From Liquorilactobacillus mali (GTDB lineage Bacteria > Bacillota > Bacilli > Lactobacillales > Lactobacillaceae): a DNA stretch of 41,038 nt. The translations under genes were made by a program, and so were the position numbers. Under the pieces are notes generated by a model. The model was given only the letters and a program-made list of their open reading frames with translations. It was not told where the DNA came from and ran no database searches. The DNA lies in contig NZ_JQAR01000005.1 of assembly GCF_001437155.1 (NCBI RefSeq), positions 33,990-75,027 of the forward strand, given 5' to 3'. This document shows, piece by piece, positions 8,176-16,647 of this stretch (position 1 is its first letter; every line of letters begins with the position of its first letter).

Positions 8176-11100
8176 TTGTAAAAACTCTCCTTCCCACTAA
8201 ATTAACGGTGTTCATCTGCATATCAGAAACAGTTTTTGCAATAGCTTTGCCATCAATGTTCAACGTTGTGTCCTTTTGAGTTAGTGTCAACAATAGCTTT
8301 GCAACTAAATCAAGCTTGCTTTCAACTCCTGACATATCAACACTATTAACATTATTTGATCTTTGTTTAGCCGAATTTAATCTGTTAGTTACATCAATAG
8401 CTGAACTCAATACTTTAGCAGTTGAAGGAATACCCACACCTGTAGCATATTTGGGAAGTGCACTCATTAATTTTTCAGTTAACGAGGCCTTCAAAACTTT
8501 AGTACCACGTGGTGCATCGAAAATAACATTACGGCCTTGAGGTACAAATGACTCACCATTGGGCAAACTAACTAATTCCTGATAAGTAGAACCTTTTTGA
8601 TCATTAACCATCATTGCTCCACCAGGGTGATAGTTAGTTCCTTTTGCATTACTCAAAACCTTTCCACCAACTGCTTGAGCATATGTCTTATGAATAGAAA
8701 TATACTCTGTAGTTAATGTCGTTTTCTTATCTGGTGAATGATCGTAATAGTATTGCAATGCTCTACCAGCTGCGCTAGCAACACCAGAAGCTTTATCATG
8801 AGCAATTAAATATTTTTCATGTGCACTTAACGAATTCCAGACTCCTACATCTTGTAATGCTTTAGTTAATGCTGGTCCGGTTTGTGCTTGTGCAATCATC
8901 TGTTGTTGCTTAGGTGTTAAATTTTGCCAACGTCCCATGCTATTCAATGCTGAAATAACTGACGAATTAGTATTATCAGTAGCCAACATTTTGGCGGTTT
9001 TCCAATCCTTCGTATTCCATTGATTAGCACTAATCAATGCTGACATTGTAGCTACTTTGGTATCATCATTTAACTTTGCATGTTTTACAAGCCAATTTAG
9101 ATTATTCCAATCTTTATTTGCAATAAGACCTTGTGCTACCATTGCATTGGCATTGGTAGACATCAATCCTTTTTTCTCAAGAAGCTGAATATTATTCCAT
9201 CCCTTGGTGCTTTGGAGTGCTTTTTTGACTTCTTCTTGTGCGTTGGTTTTCAATGTCCCTGTTTTCTTATCAAAAACAAGGTTATTCCATTTATTTGCAG
9301 CATCAGCAACTCCTTTTTTCATGTCGTCACTAACCTTAATGACAGTTGCAGACGTTTTCTTTTGAGCTGTATTGAATGCATCATAGGCACTTTGAGCCTG
9401 TTTTGCAGTCCACCCATAACTATCTTGCATATCTTGTAGAATTGCTTTTTCGTTGTAACCTTTAGCTCGTTCTGCATTAATATAAGCAATCCCTAATTGA
9501 TTCATAGCATTATTATGTTCTGTTTCTAAAGCTTCAAGAGCTTTATTCTTTTCCTTGGTTGTCAACACCGTACTCGACTTAATCTTTCCGTAAGTTGTAT
9601 TGTAGTTATCTAACTCTTTGTTCGCTGCTTCTGAAGCAGCATTGGCCATAGAAGTTAATTGGCTGGTGGTCATATTATTCGTTTGATTAAGCTCTGCTTT
9701 CAAAACTAAACGTTGATTCTTAGCTGACAATCCTAAAACCTTAACCTGCTCTTGAGCCATTTTTTGTTGCAAATTATATAACTGTGATCGTTGGTCCTCA
9801 GTCAATGCAACATTATTATCTCTAGCTTGCTTCGTAATGGTTTGTACTTGGTTGTAGTATTTCTTAATCTTACTAATATGAGTTTGATTATTCTTATCTT
9901 CTTTTTCGGCCTCTGCCTCAATCGCTGCACCAGCACTTCCTCCAACTGATTCAGCAAATTTCTCCGCAGCTGTTTTTTGCTTTTTTGCTGCATCTTCAGC
10001 TGATTTTGCCATCCCCTTAAAAGCAGACTCAATTTGCTTTCCATTCGTTTTAGCACTTGAAGCAGTATCACTCAATGCGACAGATGCTTTAGTTGAATAA
10101 TCCTTAAACTTAGTTGCTGCTTGATCTGCAGAACTACCAACATTTGCACCCCATCGCTGAGTACGCTGACTAGAATCATACATCTTCTTTCCAAATGATT
10201 CCCAAGCAAGTGCACCAACAGCGACAGTTCCAGCAATACCAAGTACCCAAGGATTTAACAAACTTAGAGCTCCAGTTGCTCCTGTAGCTCCAGTTGCAAT
10301 CGTCTCTGTCCCAATACTAGCAATTTTTGAAGCTGTACCAAATTCTTTCATTGCTGTTTTACCAGCACTTATTTGTGCAATCCAACTAGCAATACTTACA
10401 GTTCCACTTGCTAATTTACCCGTAATTGAAACAGTACGTCCCAGGATACTTACAACAGGTCCAAAGGCAGCTGCCAATAATGCTGCTTTGACGATATTCT
10501 TTTGAGTACCAGAATCTAGATCACCAAATTTTTGTACTAACTTAGTAACATCCTTAATAACAGGTTGAATAGCAGGTAAAACATCATTAGCTGCTGTAAT
10601 ACCTAAGTTTGTCAAACTCTCTTTTAATATCTTTAACTGATTTTGGGCTGATTTCATATTTTTCTCAGCAAGTGACTGCACATAATTGTTCTTTGCAGAA
10701 TCAGCAACTTTCTTATTTAGTTCACCAAGTTGCTTTGCGTTATTGGCAAGAACCGCAGCCGCATTTTGACCTGTTGTTCCGAAAATTTTATGAAAAATAT
10801 CTGTTTTCTGTGTTGCGTTCAAACCTTTCATATGCTCATTCAAAGTGCTGAATATATCTGACATACTTTTCATTTTTCCTGATTTGTCAACAAAATCTTT
10901 TGTAGATAAACCTAGGCCTTTTAACGCACTCGTAGCAGAAGATGTTGGTGAATTAAGACTATTAATCACTTTTCTTAAAGCTGTACCACCCTGCTCCGCC
11001 TCAATACCATTATTGCTAAGAATTCCCAAAGCACTTGCTGTTTCAGATAAGCTAAATCCTGCTTGATGAGCTGTTGAACCAACGTAGGACATTCCTATTC

Positions 11101-12028
11101 CTAAATCTGAAAAGCTTGATGAAGTCATATCCGCAGCATATGCTAAATCATTAACTACAGTTTTAGTATTTTTCGTCATACCAGCTGTAGTTTTAGCCTT
11201 CATACCAAAAGATTCAAGCGTTTGTGAAGCAACTGTAACAACATCGCTAAAATCATCACCTGAAGCTTTTGAAGCTTCTAATTCTGATTTCATTGCACCA
11301 AGTGCTTGCTTTGAGGTGTAACCACGCTTTACAAGTTCGGTATAACCTTTTGCAATTTCTTGTTGTGAAACACCATACTTATTTGAATAAGTCAGTGCAT
11401 CCTTTTGCATTTGCTTAACACCACTAATGGCCTCACTTGCTGATTCACCACCTGTAACTAATAAGTTCTTGATAGTGACCATTTCATTTTGCAAATCAAT
11501 GCTTTTCTTAATCGCATATCCAAATCCAAGTGCAATCGGCGCAGTTAATTTTGTAGTTGCACTACTACCTATACTCTTCATTTTGTCGCCAACAGTTTGA
11601 GCCGACTTACCAAAAGCATTTAACTTTCCAGTAAAACCAGTAGTTTCAATACGAGCTGCTGCCATTGCTTTAGCATTCGCAATTAATTGCGAATTTAAAG
11701 CAGAAACTTTTGCAGAAGCATTATTAAATTGACGTGCATAATCAGCTGTCTTTTTAGTTGCTTGACCTGTTTCAGTTAATGAACCTTGATAGCTTTTTCT
11801 AAGGAGTTCCATCTGAGCTTTTTGTGCTTCGAGAACTTTAGTGAGTCCGCGCTGTTTTGTAGCTAACAAATCATATTTGCTTCCAGCTTGTCCAACAACT
11901 GCCATGGAGGCTTTCATTTCTGCCATTGAACTACGGACCATCTTATTAGCACCCGTAATTCCTTTGCTAAATGCAGAATCTTTTAAACCAAGCTCAATGA
12001 CCATACGTCCCAGAACTTCATCTGCCAT
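8168..12028 (-). CDS. tmp: Tail tape measure protein, TP901 type
   Basis: A 1286-residue protein, the longest in the window, setting tail length. The N-terminus (about 1-130) is a helical coiled coil. Residues about 150-480 are the TP901 core region (SNKYGVSQQEIAKGY, SFSDLGIGMSYVGSTA, GIEAEQGGTAL). A Gly/Ala-rich hydrophobic segment near 600-625 (SLLNPWVLGIAGTVAVGALA) could insert into the membrane. Residues 914-1093 hold an exact 30-residue repeat (listed separately). The C-terminus meets the tail tip. GGAGG lies upstream of the start and the gene follows the frameshifted tail chaperone gene, as usual. Confidence 0.95.
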   Translation of the reverse strand: MADEVLGRMVIELGLKDSAFSKGITGANKMVRSSMAEMKASMAVVGQAGSKYDLLATKQRGLTKVLEAQKAQMELLRKSYQGSLTETGQATKKTADYARQFNNASAKVSALNSQLIANAKAMAAARIETTGFTGKLNAFGKSAQTVGDKMKSIGSSATTKLTAPIALGFGYAIKKSIDLQNEMVTIKNLLVTGGESASEAISGVKQMQKDALTYSNKYGVSQQEIAKGYTELVKRGYTSKQALGAMKSELEASKASGDDFSDVVTVASQTLESFGMKAKTTAGMTKNTKTVVNDLAYAADMTSSSFSDLGIGMSYVGSTAHQAGFSLSETASALGILSNNGIEAEQGGTALRKVINSLNSPTSSATSALKGLGLSTKDFVDKSGKMKSMSDIFSTLNEHMKGLNATQKTDIFHKIFGTTGQNAAAVLANNAKQLGELNKKVADSAKNNYVQSLAEKNMKSAQNQLKILKESLTNLGITAANDVLPAIQPVIKDVTKLVQKFGDLDSGTQKNIVKAALLAAAFGPVVSILGRTVSITGKLASGTVSIASWIAQISAGKTAMKEFGTASKIASIGTETIATGATGATGALSLLNPWVLGIAGTVAVGALAWESFGKKMYDSSQRTQRWGANVGSSADQAATKFKDYSTKASVALSDTASSAKTNGKQIESAFKGMAKSAEDAAKKQKTAAEKFAESVGGSAGAAIEAEAEKEDKNNQTHISKIKKYYNQVQTITKQARDNNVALTEDQRSQLYNLQQKMAQEQVKVLGLSAKNQRLVLKAELNQTNNMTTSQLTSMANAASEAANKELDNYNTTYGKIKSSTVLTTKEKNKALEALETEHNNAMNQLGIAYINAERAKGYNEKAILQDMQDSYGWTAKQAQSAYDAFNTAQKKTSATVIKVSDDMKKGVADAANKWNNLVFDKKTGTLKTNAQEEVKKALQSTKGWNNIQLLEKKGLMSTNANAMVAQGLIANKDWNNLNWLVKHAKLNDDTKVATMSALISANQWNTKDWKTAKMLATDNTNSSVISALNSMGRWQNLTPKQQQMIAQAQTGPALTKALQDVGVWNSLSAHEKYLIAHDKASGVASAAGRALQYYYDHSPDKKTTLTTEYISIHKTYAQAVGGKVLSNAKGTNYHPGGAMMVNDQKGSTYQELVSLPNGESFVPQGRNVIFDAPRGTKVLKASLTEKLMSALPKYATGVGIPSTAKVLSSAIDVTNRLNSAKQRSNNVNSVDMSGVESKLDLVAKLLLTLTQKDTTLNIDGKAIAKTVSDMQMNTVNLVGRRVFTNG
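8750..9289 (-). repeat. 30-residue tryptophan repeat region of tape measure
   Basis: Trp codons begin at 9289, 9199, 9109, 9019, 8929 and 8839, exactly 90 bases apart (residues 914, 944, 974, 1004, 1034 and 1064); a Tyr takes the next position (1094). Each unit starts roughly W-N-x-L and ends in a helix with a conserved Ala-Leu about 8 residues before the next Trp. The DNA of the units is well diverged, so the repeat is old. An alpha-helical solenoid is the likely fold. Confidence 0.85.
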
Positions 12029-12045
12029 TCAATTTTCCTCCTTTC

Positions 12046-12539
12046 TTACGTTTTTTCGATAAAGTCAAACAATGACATTGGTTGCTTATTATCATGTTTA
12101 TCCGAGCCATCAGAAGGTGCGACTACGTTAACTAGTGTTTCATAATCAGTATCTAAAATATCGTTTATGGTATAACCAGGTAAATTAGTCACAATTGACC
12201 TAATAAACGAAAACATTGCTTGTTTTACTTGTTGCGGAGTTACTGTTCCTCCGCCTCTAAGTTTGGGTCAACACCCATTAATTTATCCAAAAAGCCATCA
12301 ACAAACGGAGCAAATTCCCATGCTGCTACCCCATCTAAGATTGCGTCTTTAGTAACTTCTTTATCGTCAAACACCGAGGCAATGAATTCAGCCTGTTTTT
12401 CATTCATTTCTTTTATTTCTGGGTAAGTCTCGGGACCGATGTCTAATGCCTCAAGCAATTTTCGAGTAGGCACCCAGTTTTGTTCGTACTTCTTGTATTC
12501 CCCATTTTTTTGACGAATCTTTATTTCTAATCTTGACAT
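12046..12539 (-). CDS. Frameshifted tail assembly chaperone (gpG-T type)
   Basis: A -1 ribosomal frameshift at CCCAAAC (12267-12261, read on the minus strand) would fuse the upstream 99-residue protein to a second frame that stays open to TAA at 12048-12046, giving about 164 residues. The new tail reads LRGGGTVTPQQ then a helical segment and ends FDFIEKT. This T-frame has no start codon or ribosome site of its own, fills the gap before the tape measure gene, and matches the lambda G/GT arrangement. The fusion protein loads tail tube subunits on the tape measure. Confidence 0.8.
12240..12539 (-). CDS. Tail assembly chaperone, short form (gpG type)
   Basis: A 99-residue helical protein between the major tail protein and the tape measure gene, where siphophages encode the short tail chaperone. 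The start at 12539 (MSRLEIKIRQ) is preceded by AGGAGG; the longer frame from 12575 has no such site and runs through the terminator hairpin. It ends in TAA only seven codons after the slippery site. It is expected to coat the tape measure protein before tube assembly. Confidence 0.82.
   Translation of the reverse strand: MSRLEIKIRQKNGEYKKYEQNWVPTRKLLEALDIGPETYPEIKEMNEKQAEFIASVFDDKEVTKDAILDGVAAWEFAPFVDGFLDKLMGVDPNLEAEEQ
12261..12267 (-). promoter_or_regulatory. Slippery heptamer for -1 frameshift
   Basis: Read on the minus strand, C CCA AAC fits the X XXY YYZ rule in the zero frame (Pro-Asn codons), so both tRNAs can slip back one base to CCC and AAA. The zero frame stops shortly after, while the -1 frame is open for about 74 codons. 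I see no obvious strong stimulatory hairpin just downstream. Confidence 0.78.
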
Positions 12540-12554
12540 ATATAATTTCCTCCT

Positions 12555-12595
12555 AAAAAAATAAGAGGATTGCACTTAAAGTACATCCCCTTATT
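12555..12595 (-). terminator. Terminator between major tail protein and tail chaperone
   Basis: On the minus strand AATAAGGGGAT (12595-12585) pairs with ATCCTCTTATT (12570-12560), 11 positions with one mismatch or wobble, and seven T follow (12561-12555). It lies inside the late operon, so it probably works as a partial terminator that lets capsid and tail-tube messages exceed those of the downstream tail genes. Confidence 0.8.
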
Positions 12596-12615
12596 AATCA
12601 TTAATTAAACTAGCC

Positions 12616-13215
12616 TTAGCCGACATCAGGTGTTGTTCCTTCAAGCAACACATTACTACGAATCTCAGTGATAGCTGCTTCATCATTACCTGCATACTTA
12701 GCCATGTATTTGCCTTTTGTTGCAGTTTGTTTCGATCCTGAAGCAGTGAAAGTATATGATTCAGCATCTGGTGTAAATGTCGAACCTTCTTCCTTAGTAT
12801 TCAAAGTTTCTCCATCTTGAGAGAATACACCGTAAAACATTCCAACTAAGGCAGTGTTCCCTTGACCATCTTCTGATTCCATCATAATTGCACAGAATGG
12901 TGCTTCAGTTTTATCACCAGTGTACTGAACACCTGCAGTAGATTCTTCGCGTCCTAAAATTCGTGTTTGATCCGCATTTTGAATATCAAGTAGATCGAAA
13001 TCTACAGTGACATCCCCAACACCTTTTCTGGAAATGTAATAACCAATATTCGAGCCAGAAACCTTAACTGCATCCTTAGATAATCCTTTAATTTCTGCCT
13101 TAACTGTTGCTCCTTTATTAGGATCACCTTGAATAATAATCGGATCTCCCGCTTTTGCTAACTTATCATCAAATGGTTGAATAGTTAACCGATTAAAACC
13201 AATATACATTGACAT
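12616..13215 (-). CDS. Major tail tube protein
   Basis: A 199-residue beta-rich protein located between the tail terminator-like gene and the tail chaperones. It has the signature of the phi13-type major tail protein family (IGFNRLTIQPFD near the start, then VTVDFDLLDIQN, APFCAIMMES, GMFYGVFSQDG, TPDAESYTFTASG). These form the hexameric tail tube. The first ATG is used, with GAAGGA 6 bases upstream. It is followed by a strong hairpin terminator, consistent with very high expression. Confidence 0.88.
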   Translation of the reverse strand: MSMYIGFNRLTIQPFDDKLAKAGDPIIIQGDPNKGATVKAEIKGLSKDAVKVSGSNIGYYISRKGVGDVTVDFDLLDIQNADQTRILGREESTAGVQYTGDKTEAPFCAIMMESEDGQGNTALVGMFYGVFSQDGETLNTKEEGSTFTPDAESYTFTASGSKQTATKGKYMAKYAGNDEAAITEIRSNVLLEGTTPDVG

Positions 13216-13231
13216 TTAAATTCCTTCTTTC

Positions 13232-13639
13232 TTAATAGTCCGTGTCATACAATTTACTTGCAGCATAATATCTGCGAGCATCAACATAATGTTTTGTGTC
13301 ACTAAAATAGTCGTCAAGTTCATCCGTTCCATAACGGATAAAGCCTAACGACTTCAATGACTTACTAATTTCTGATTGTAGGGTTTTACAAGTCATTCTA
13401 ACTGTTGATTGAACATCTAGTTGGTACAAAAAATCAGTGGCTAAACTTTCATCACTACCCTCAATTGCAGATTGAGGAGGCCGCATTGGTCTAATCAAGA
13501 TAAAAGTGTCTGGCAGAGTTCCGTCTGGTGTATCAAAGAATTTGATATTATGAACTTCTTTACTGCTATCATAGACTGCAGTCTTAATTGCATCGTTACC
13601 CATTAATGCATTATAAATTGTTGTCATCATATCTTTCAT
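13232..13639 (-). CDS. Tail completion / terminator-like protein (DUF806-like)
   Basis: A 135-residue alpha/beta protein (MMTTIYNALMGNDAIKTAVY then IKFFDTPDGTLPDTFILIRP) directly before the major tail protein. The position and the fold pattern match the tail terminator group called DUF806 in lactobacillus phages. It probably caps the tail tube at the head-proximal end. Its start abuts the stop of the HK97-gp10-like gene. Confidence 0.7.
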   Translation of the reverse strand: MKDMMTTIYNALMGNDAIKTAVYDSSKEVHNIKFFDTPDGTLPDTFILIRPMRPPQSAIEGSDESLATDFLYQLDVQSTVRMTCKTLQSEISKSLKSLGFIRYGTDELDDYFSDTKHYVDARRYYAASKLYDTDY

Positions 13640-14055
13640 TACTCCACCAGCTTTCTCAGTTGCTTAGCCTGTAGCGCCATAGCGCCAACACTTCCAGTAT
13701 TATATGCACCTTGAATCTTTCCCAGCCCACGTGGTGCGTACGTTCTACCGAAACGAGTATAACCAAATTCATTCAAATGAACTAAACGCCAGCGTTGTTT
13801 AGAACCGTCGCCTTCCCAACCGACTTTCAAAATACGTTCTCCACCAATTATTCTTGGCTTCGTATCTGTGACTTCTTTAACCGTTGCCCCAGTATCAGCA
13901 TAGCCCTGGACTGCTTTCTTAACAGTAACGGCCATATATCTACCAGCAACAGTCAAGGCTTGGTTTTCAACCATAGCTAATTTACGTTTAGAAAACTTCT
14001 GTTCAAGTTTAGCAAGTGTTTCTTCGACACCTGTTATCTTTACACTCTCTGTCAT
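13639..14055 (-). CDS. HK97 gp10-like neck/tail protein
   Basis: A 138-residue protein. An N-terminal helix (VEETLAKLEQKFSKRKLAMV) leads to a small alpha/beta domain ending HLNEFGYTRFGRTYAPRGLG, the conserved HLxExG pattern of the HK97-gp10 family. These proteins act in head-tail joining or tail completion. The start overlaps the preceding gene by 4 bases (ATGA). Confidence 0.8.
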   Translation of the reverse strand: MTESVKITGVEETLAKLEQKFSKRKLAMVENQALTVAGRYMAVTVKKAVQGYADTGATVKEVTDTKPRIIGGERILKVGWEGDGSKQRWRLVHLNEFGYTRFGRTYAPRGLGKIQGAYNTGSVGAMALQAKQLRKLVE

Positions 14056-14438
14056 TCTGATACCCCCAGTACAATTTTGTCTGCAAAGTTATCTTCAATA
14101 TCTAAACGTGGATCTATGACATTCCACTCAATATACTGACCGTTTTTCACATATCGAAAATCACTAATAACAGCAGTCATAGAATTATCTGCGATAAACT
14201 GACCTTGTGTTGACGGAATATCAATTGTTATTCCACGCTTGACTCCATGTGCATCTAGCACTGTCAAATCTTTGTTAGAAGGACTATATGCATGACAGAA
14301 ACATGAAAAAACTTCAACCTTACCAGAAGAGTCTGGTTCAGGTGAATCATTATTTCCCTGGGCAAAAAAAGTTACTGGTGTTTTAAAATCACTCGTTTTT
14401 AAACTCTTCTTTTCGAATTCATAACCAGGACCCGACAT
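14052..14438 (-). CDS. Head closure / head-tail adaptor protein
   Basis: A 128-residue protein if it starts at ATG 14438 (MSGPGYEFEKK), preceded by GGTGAT; a longer frame from 14468 has no good ribosome site. Strand-rich sequence (VTFFAQGNND, KVEVFSCFCHAYSPSNKDLTVLD, GITIDIP, YIEWNVIDPRLDI) resembles the SPP1 gp16/HK97 gp9-type adaptors that plug the portal channel and receive the tail. Its position, second after the capsid gene, supports this. It overlaps its neighbours on both sides. Confidence 0.7.
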   Translation of the reverse strand: MSGPGYEFEKKSLKTSDFKTPVTFFAQGNNDSPEPDSSGKVEVFSCFCHAYSPSNKDLTVLDAHGVKRGITIDIPSTQGQFIADNSMTAVISDFRYVKNGQYIEWNVIDPRLDIEDNFADKIVLGVSE

Positions 14439-14721
14439 CAGTATCACCACTTTCTGAAGAACCATCATCAGTCAATGTTGAAGCTGAAAGCCCTAAAATT
14501 TGTGATTGAAAATTTTGTTCAAAAAACTCAACTTGGTCATTGTAGACATATCGGGAACGTTCCAATACTAACTCCTGAAATTCAAGATTATCTGTATCAG
14601 ATTCAATCCCAGTCATTCGTGAAATAGCAGCGGTTGAGCTATCAATAATTCGTTGAAGATTTGTATCTTCGACAGAATGAAAGATGTGCATTCTTGCTTT
14701 AAATTCATCAATTAAAGCCAT
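14419..14721 (-). CDS. Head-tail connector protein (gp6-like)
   Basis: A 100-residue mostly helical protein, first gene after the major capsid protein. MALIDEFKARMHIFHSVEDT followed by LQRIIDSSTAAISRMTG and a helix LVLERSRYVYND is the pattern of the phage QLRG/gp6-like connector family, which forms a ring under the portal. The stop lies inside the following gene. Confidence 0.8.
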   Translation of the reverse strand: MALIDEFKARMHIFHSVEDTNLQRIIDSSTAAISRMTGIESDTDNLEFQELVLERSRYVYNDQVEFFEQNFQSQILGLSASTLTDDGSSESGDTDVGSWL

Positions 14722-14736
14722 ACACTACACCTCTTT

Positions 14737-15894
14737 CTATACACCACTTCCTGCATCAGCAGTTGTTAATGTTAAATCGTAAACTTTAGCAACATTATCA
14801 TCTTCTGCTTTACCATAGAAGAATCGTTTTGCTGTATACAAAAGACCGTCTTGTAAAGCAAGAGTCTGATCAAATGTCTTAATTGCAACAGGGCCAGCGC
14901 AATATGCATCGTAACGCTGAGGTACAAAAGCAATTACTTTTCCAGTAGGTGCATACACAGATTCAACAACCTGCAGACCGAATGGAAATGCCAAGACCCA
15001 TTGACCGTTGACATTCTGCATTGTCATTGCCACCTCTAAATCAATTGAAGCCCCAGGCTCTACAACAAGAACGACCTTTCCACGTGCTGCAAAAGGTTTA
15101 CCATTTTCCTTCTTAGACAGAGCTTTAACAACTGCTCCTAATTCTTTCTTTGCTGTTTCTACGTCTGCTAAAGTGATTGAACCAGAAGAAGCTTTTTCAG
15201 GATATACGCCACCAGTTACAACTACATCTTTTTGCACTTGACGATTCAATCCAATAGGTTTGTTATTGCCATCTCCAGCGATGAATGCTGATTCAGCTGC
15301 AACCGCAAAAGCTTCTTGAATCTGTGTCATCACAAATGTTTTAATCCATGTGACACCATATTCTGCAACATCGTTGGGAATAGCCACAAATGCAGTTAAC
15401 TTCGATTGTGTCGCGTCTTCATCATCGAAAGTTGCTGTTAACTGACCTTGAATATCGCCAAAGACTTTACCCCAAACAGCAGCACCTTCAGCATCAGACT
15501 TCAAGAATTTCAAACGTAGTCCCGTGTTCTGTAAACCAATCAAATCTAAAAATGGATGTTCAGTTGCAATATCTTCGAAAATCTTTGTGATTACTGTTTC
15601 AGGAAGTGTTACTTCTTCTTTAGTGCTATGTGACAAATCACCGCTTGCTAATTCATTGAAGAATTTAACTTCATCTTGAGTAATTGAAGGATCACTATTT
15701 CGAGCATTTAAAACTGTTTCAGTTTGTGCTTTGACCTCATCCTTAATGTAATCAGTCATATCAGTGCCTAAACTGTCCATCATTTCTGAATATGCAGAAG
15801 CTTGTTCCTCACTACCAGCATTATTTTTTACAAGTTCTGCAAATTTTGCTTTTGCATCTTGAAAGTTAGTTAACTTGTTAAGATTAATTGTCAT
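14737..15894 (-). CDS. Major capsid protein, HK97 fold
   Basis: A 385-residue protein. Residues 1 to about 90 are a helical, charged delta-domain-like segment probably removed by the prohead protease encoded just upstream. The rest shows HK97 signatures: ELASGDLSHSTKEEVTLPETV, TEHPFLDLIGLQNTG, AFVAIPNDVAEYG, ESAFIAGDGNNKPIGL, VVESVYAPTGKVIAFVPQRY. GAAGGA precedes the ATG. Gene order portal, protease, capsid confirms the call. Confidence 0.93.
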   Translation of the reverse strand: MTINLNKLTNFQDAKAKFAELVKNNAGSEEQASAYSEMMDSLGTDMTDYIKDEVKAQTETVLNARNSDPSITQDEVKFFNELASGDLSHSTKEEVTLPETVITKIFEDIATEHPFLDLIGLQNTGLRLKFLKSDAEGAAVWGKVFGDIQGQLTATFDDEDATQSKLTAFVAIPNDVAEYGVTWIKTFVMTQIQEAFAVAAESAFIAGDGNNKPIGLNRQVQKDVVVTGGVYPEKASSGSITLADVETAKKELGAVVKALSKKENGKPFAARGKVVLVVEPGASIDLEVAMTMQNVNGQWVLAFPFGLQVVESVYAPTGKVIAFVPQRYDAYCAGPVAIKTFDQTLALQDGLLYTAKRFFYGKAEDDNVAKVYDLTLTTADAGSGV

Positions 15895-15915
15895 TAATTT
15901 TTCCTTCTTTCCGTA

Positions 15916-16647
15916 TTAAAAAAGGAATCGACCAAATCCATTTTGAATTGCCGGTTCCTCTTTTTGTGCTTTTATTTTTTTCATGATACTATTCGCAATT
16001 GCTTCAGCATCAATGTTGATTGTCGCATGCGATTTCTTCAATTCTTCATTTTCCTGTTTGAGTTCTTTGAAAGCATTGATTAGCTTGTCCGGAATAAAAG
16101 TATCAGCAGAAGCTACTAGTTGTAAATTATTGTCAGCTTGTATTATTTCATCAGCAAATCCATTTTCAACTGCTTGTTCCGCAGTTAAGAACGTTGTCTT
16201 ATCCATCAATGATAATACATCCTCTTTAGTCATCCCTGTCTTAGCGGTATAAGCATTTGAAAGAGAATCGTTCATTAGCTGCAACATTGAACTCATATCA
16301 TCCATATCATGATAGTCACCCTCTCCTACTGCAGATACATTATGAATCATAATTTGAGCAACCGGACTCATCCGAACAACATTTCCAGCCATCGCAATAA
16401 TTGAAGCAGCACTTGCAGCCATTCCCACTACATTGACAGTGACTTTACCTTGATAGGCTAGTAACGCTGAATAAATTTCATTGCCGGCTGTTACTAATCC
16501 ACCATTCGAATTAATATCAATTTGAATATCTTGACCATCTAACTCATTCAAAATATCTTTAGGTGCCGTCGAATCCATATCAAATAAATCATAAATCCAC
16601 TTTGAGTCATTCGAAATAATAGGTCCCTTTACGTTTAGCACTTTCAT
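15916..16647 (-). CDS. ClpP-like prohead protease
   Basis: A 243-residue serine protease of the ClpP/S14 prohead type. GPIISNDSKWIYDLF starts the fold. DIQIDINSNGGLVTAGNEI, then VVGMAASAASIIAMAG with the nucleophile Ser near residue 84, then MIHNVSAVGEG with the catalytic His, are clear. The C-terminal third (EELKKSHATINIDAEAI) is helical. It should cleave scaffold and capsid N-termini. The ATG follows the stop of the methyltransferase-like gene directly (TAGATG) and shares its GGAGG ribosome site with that gene's end. Confidence 0.9.
   Translation of the reverse strand: MKVLNVKGPIISNDSKWIYDLFDMDSTAPKDILNELDGQDIQIDINSNGGLVTAGNEIYSALLAYQGKVTVNVVGMAASAASIIAMAGNVVRMSPVAQIMIHNVSAVGEGDYHDMDDMSSMLQLMNDSLSNAYTAKTGMTKEDVLSLMDKTTFLTAEQAVENGFADEIIQADNNLQLVASADTFIPDKLINAFKELKQENEELKKSHATINIDAEAIANSIMKKIKAQKEEPAIQNGFGRFLF

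Noticed and set aside
9131-9439. Plus-strand Cys-rich open frame of 102 codons
   Set aside because: Antisense of the Trp/Lys-rich repeat region of the tape measure; the Cys and Phe come from reversed Ala/Lys codons.
12220-12426. Plus-strand open frame opposite the tail chaperone gene
   Set aside because: Overlaps the well-supported gpG frame and slippery site; no ribosome site, composition typical of an antisense shadow.
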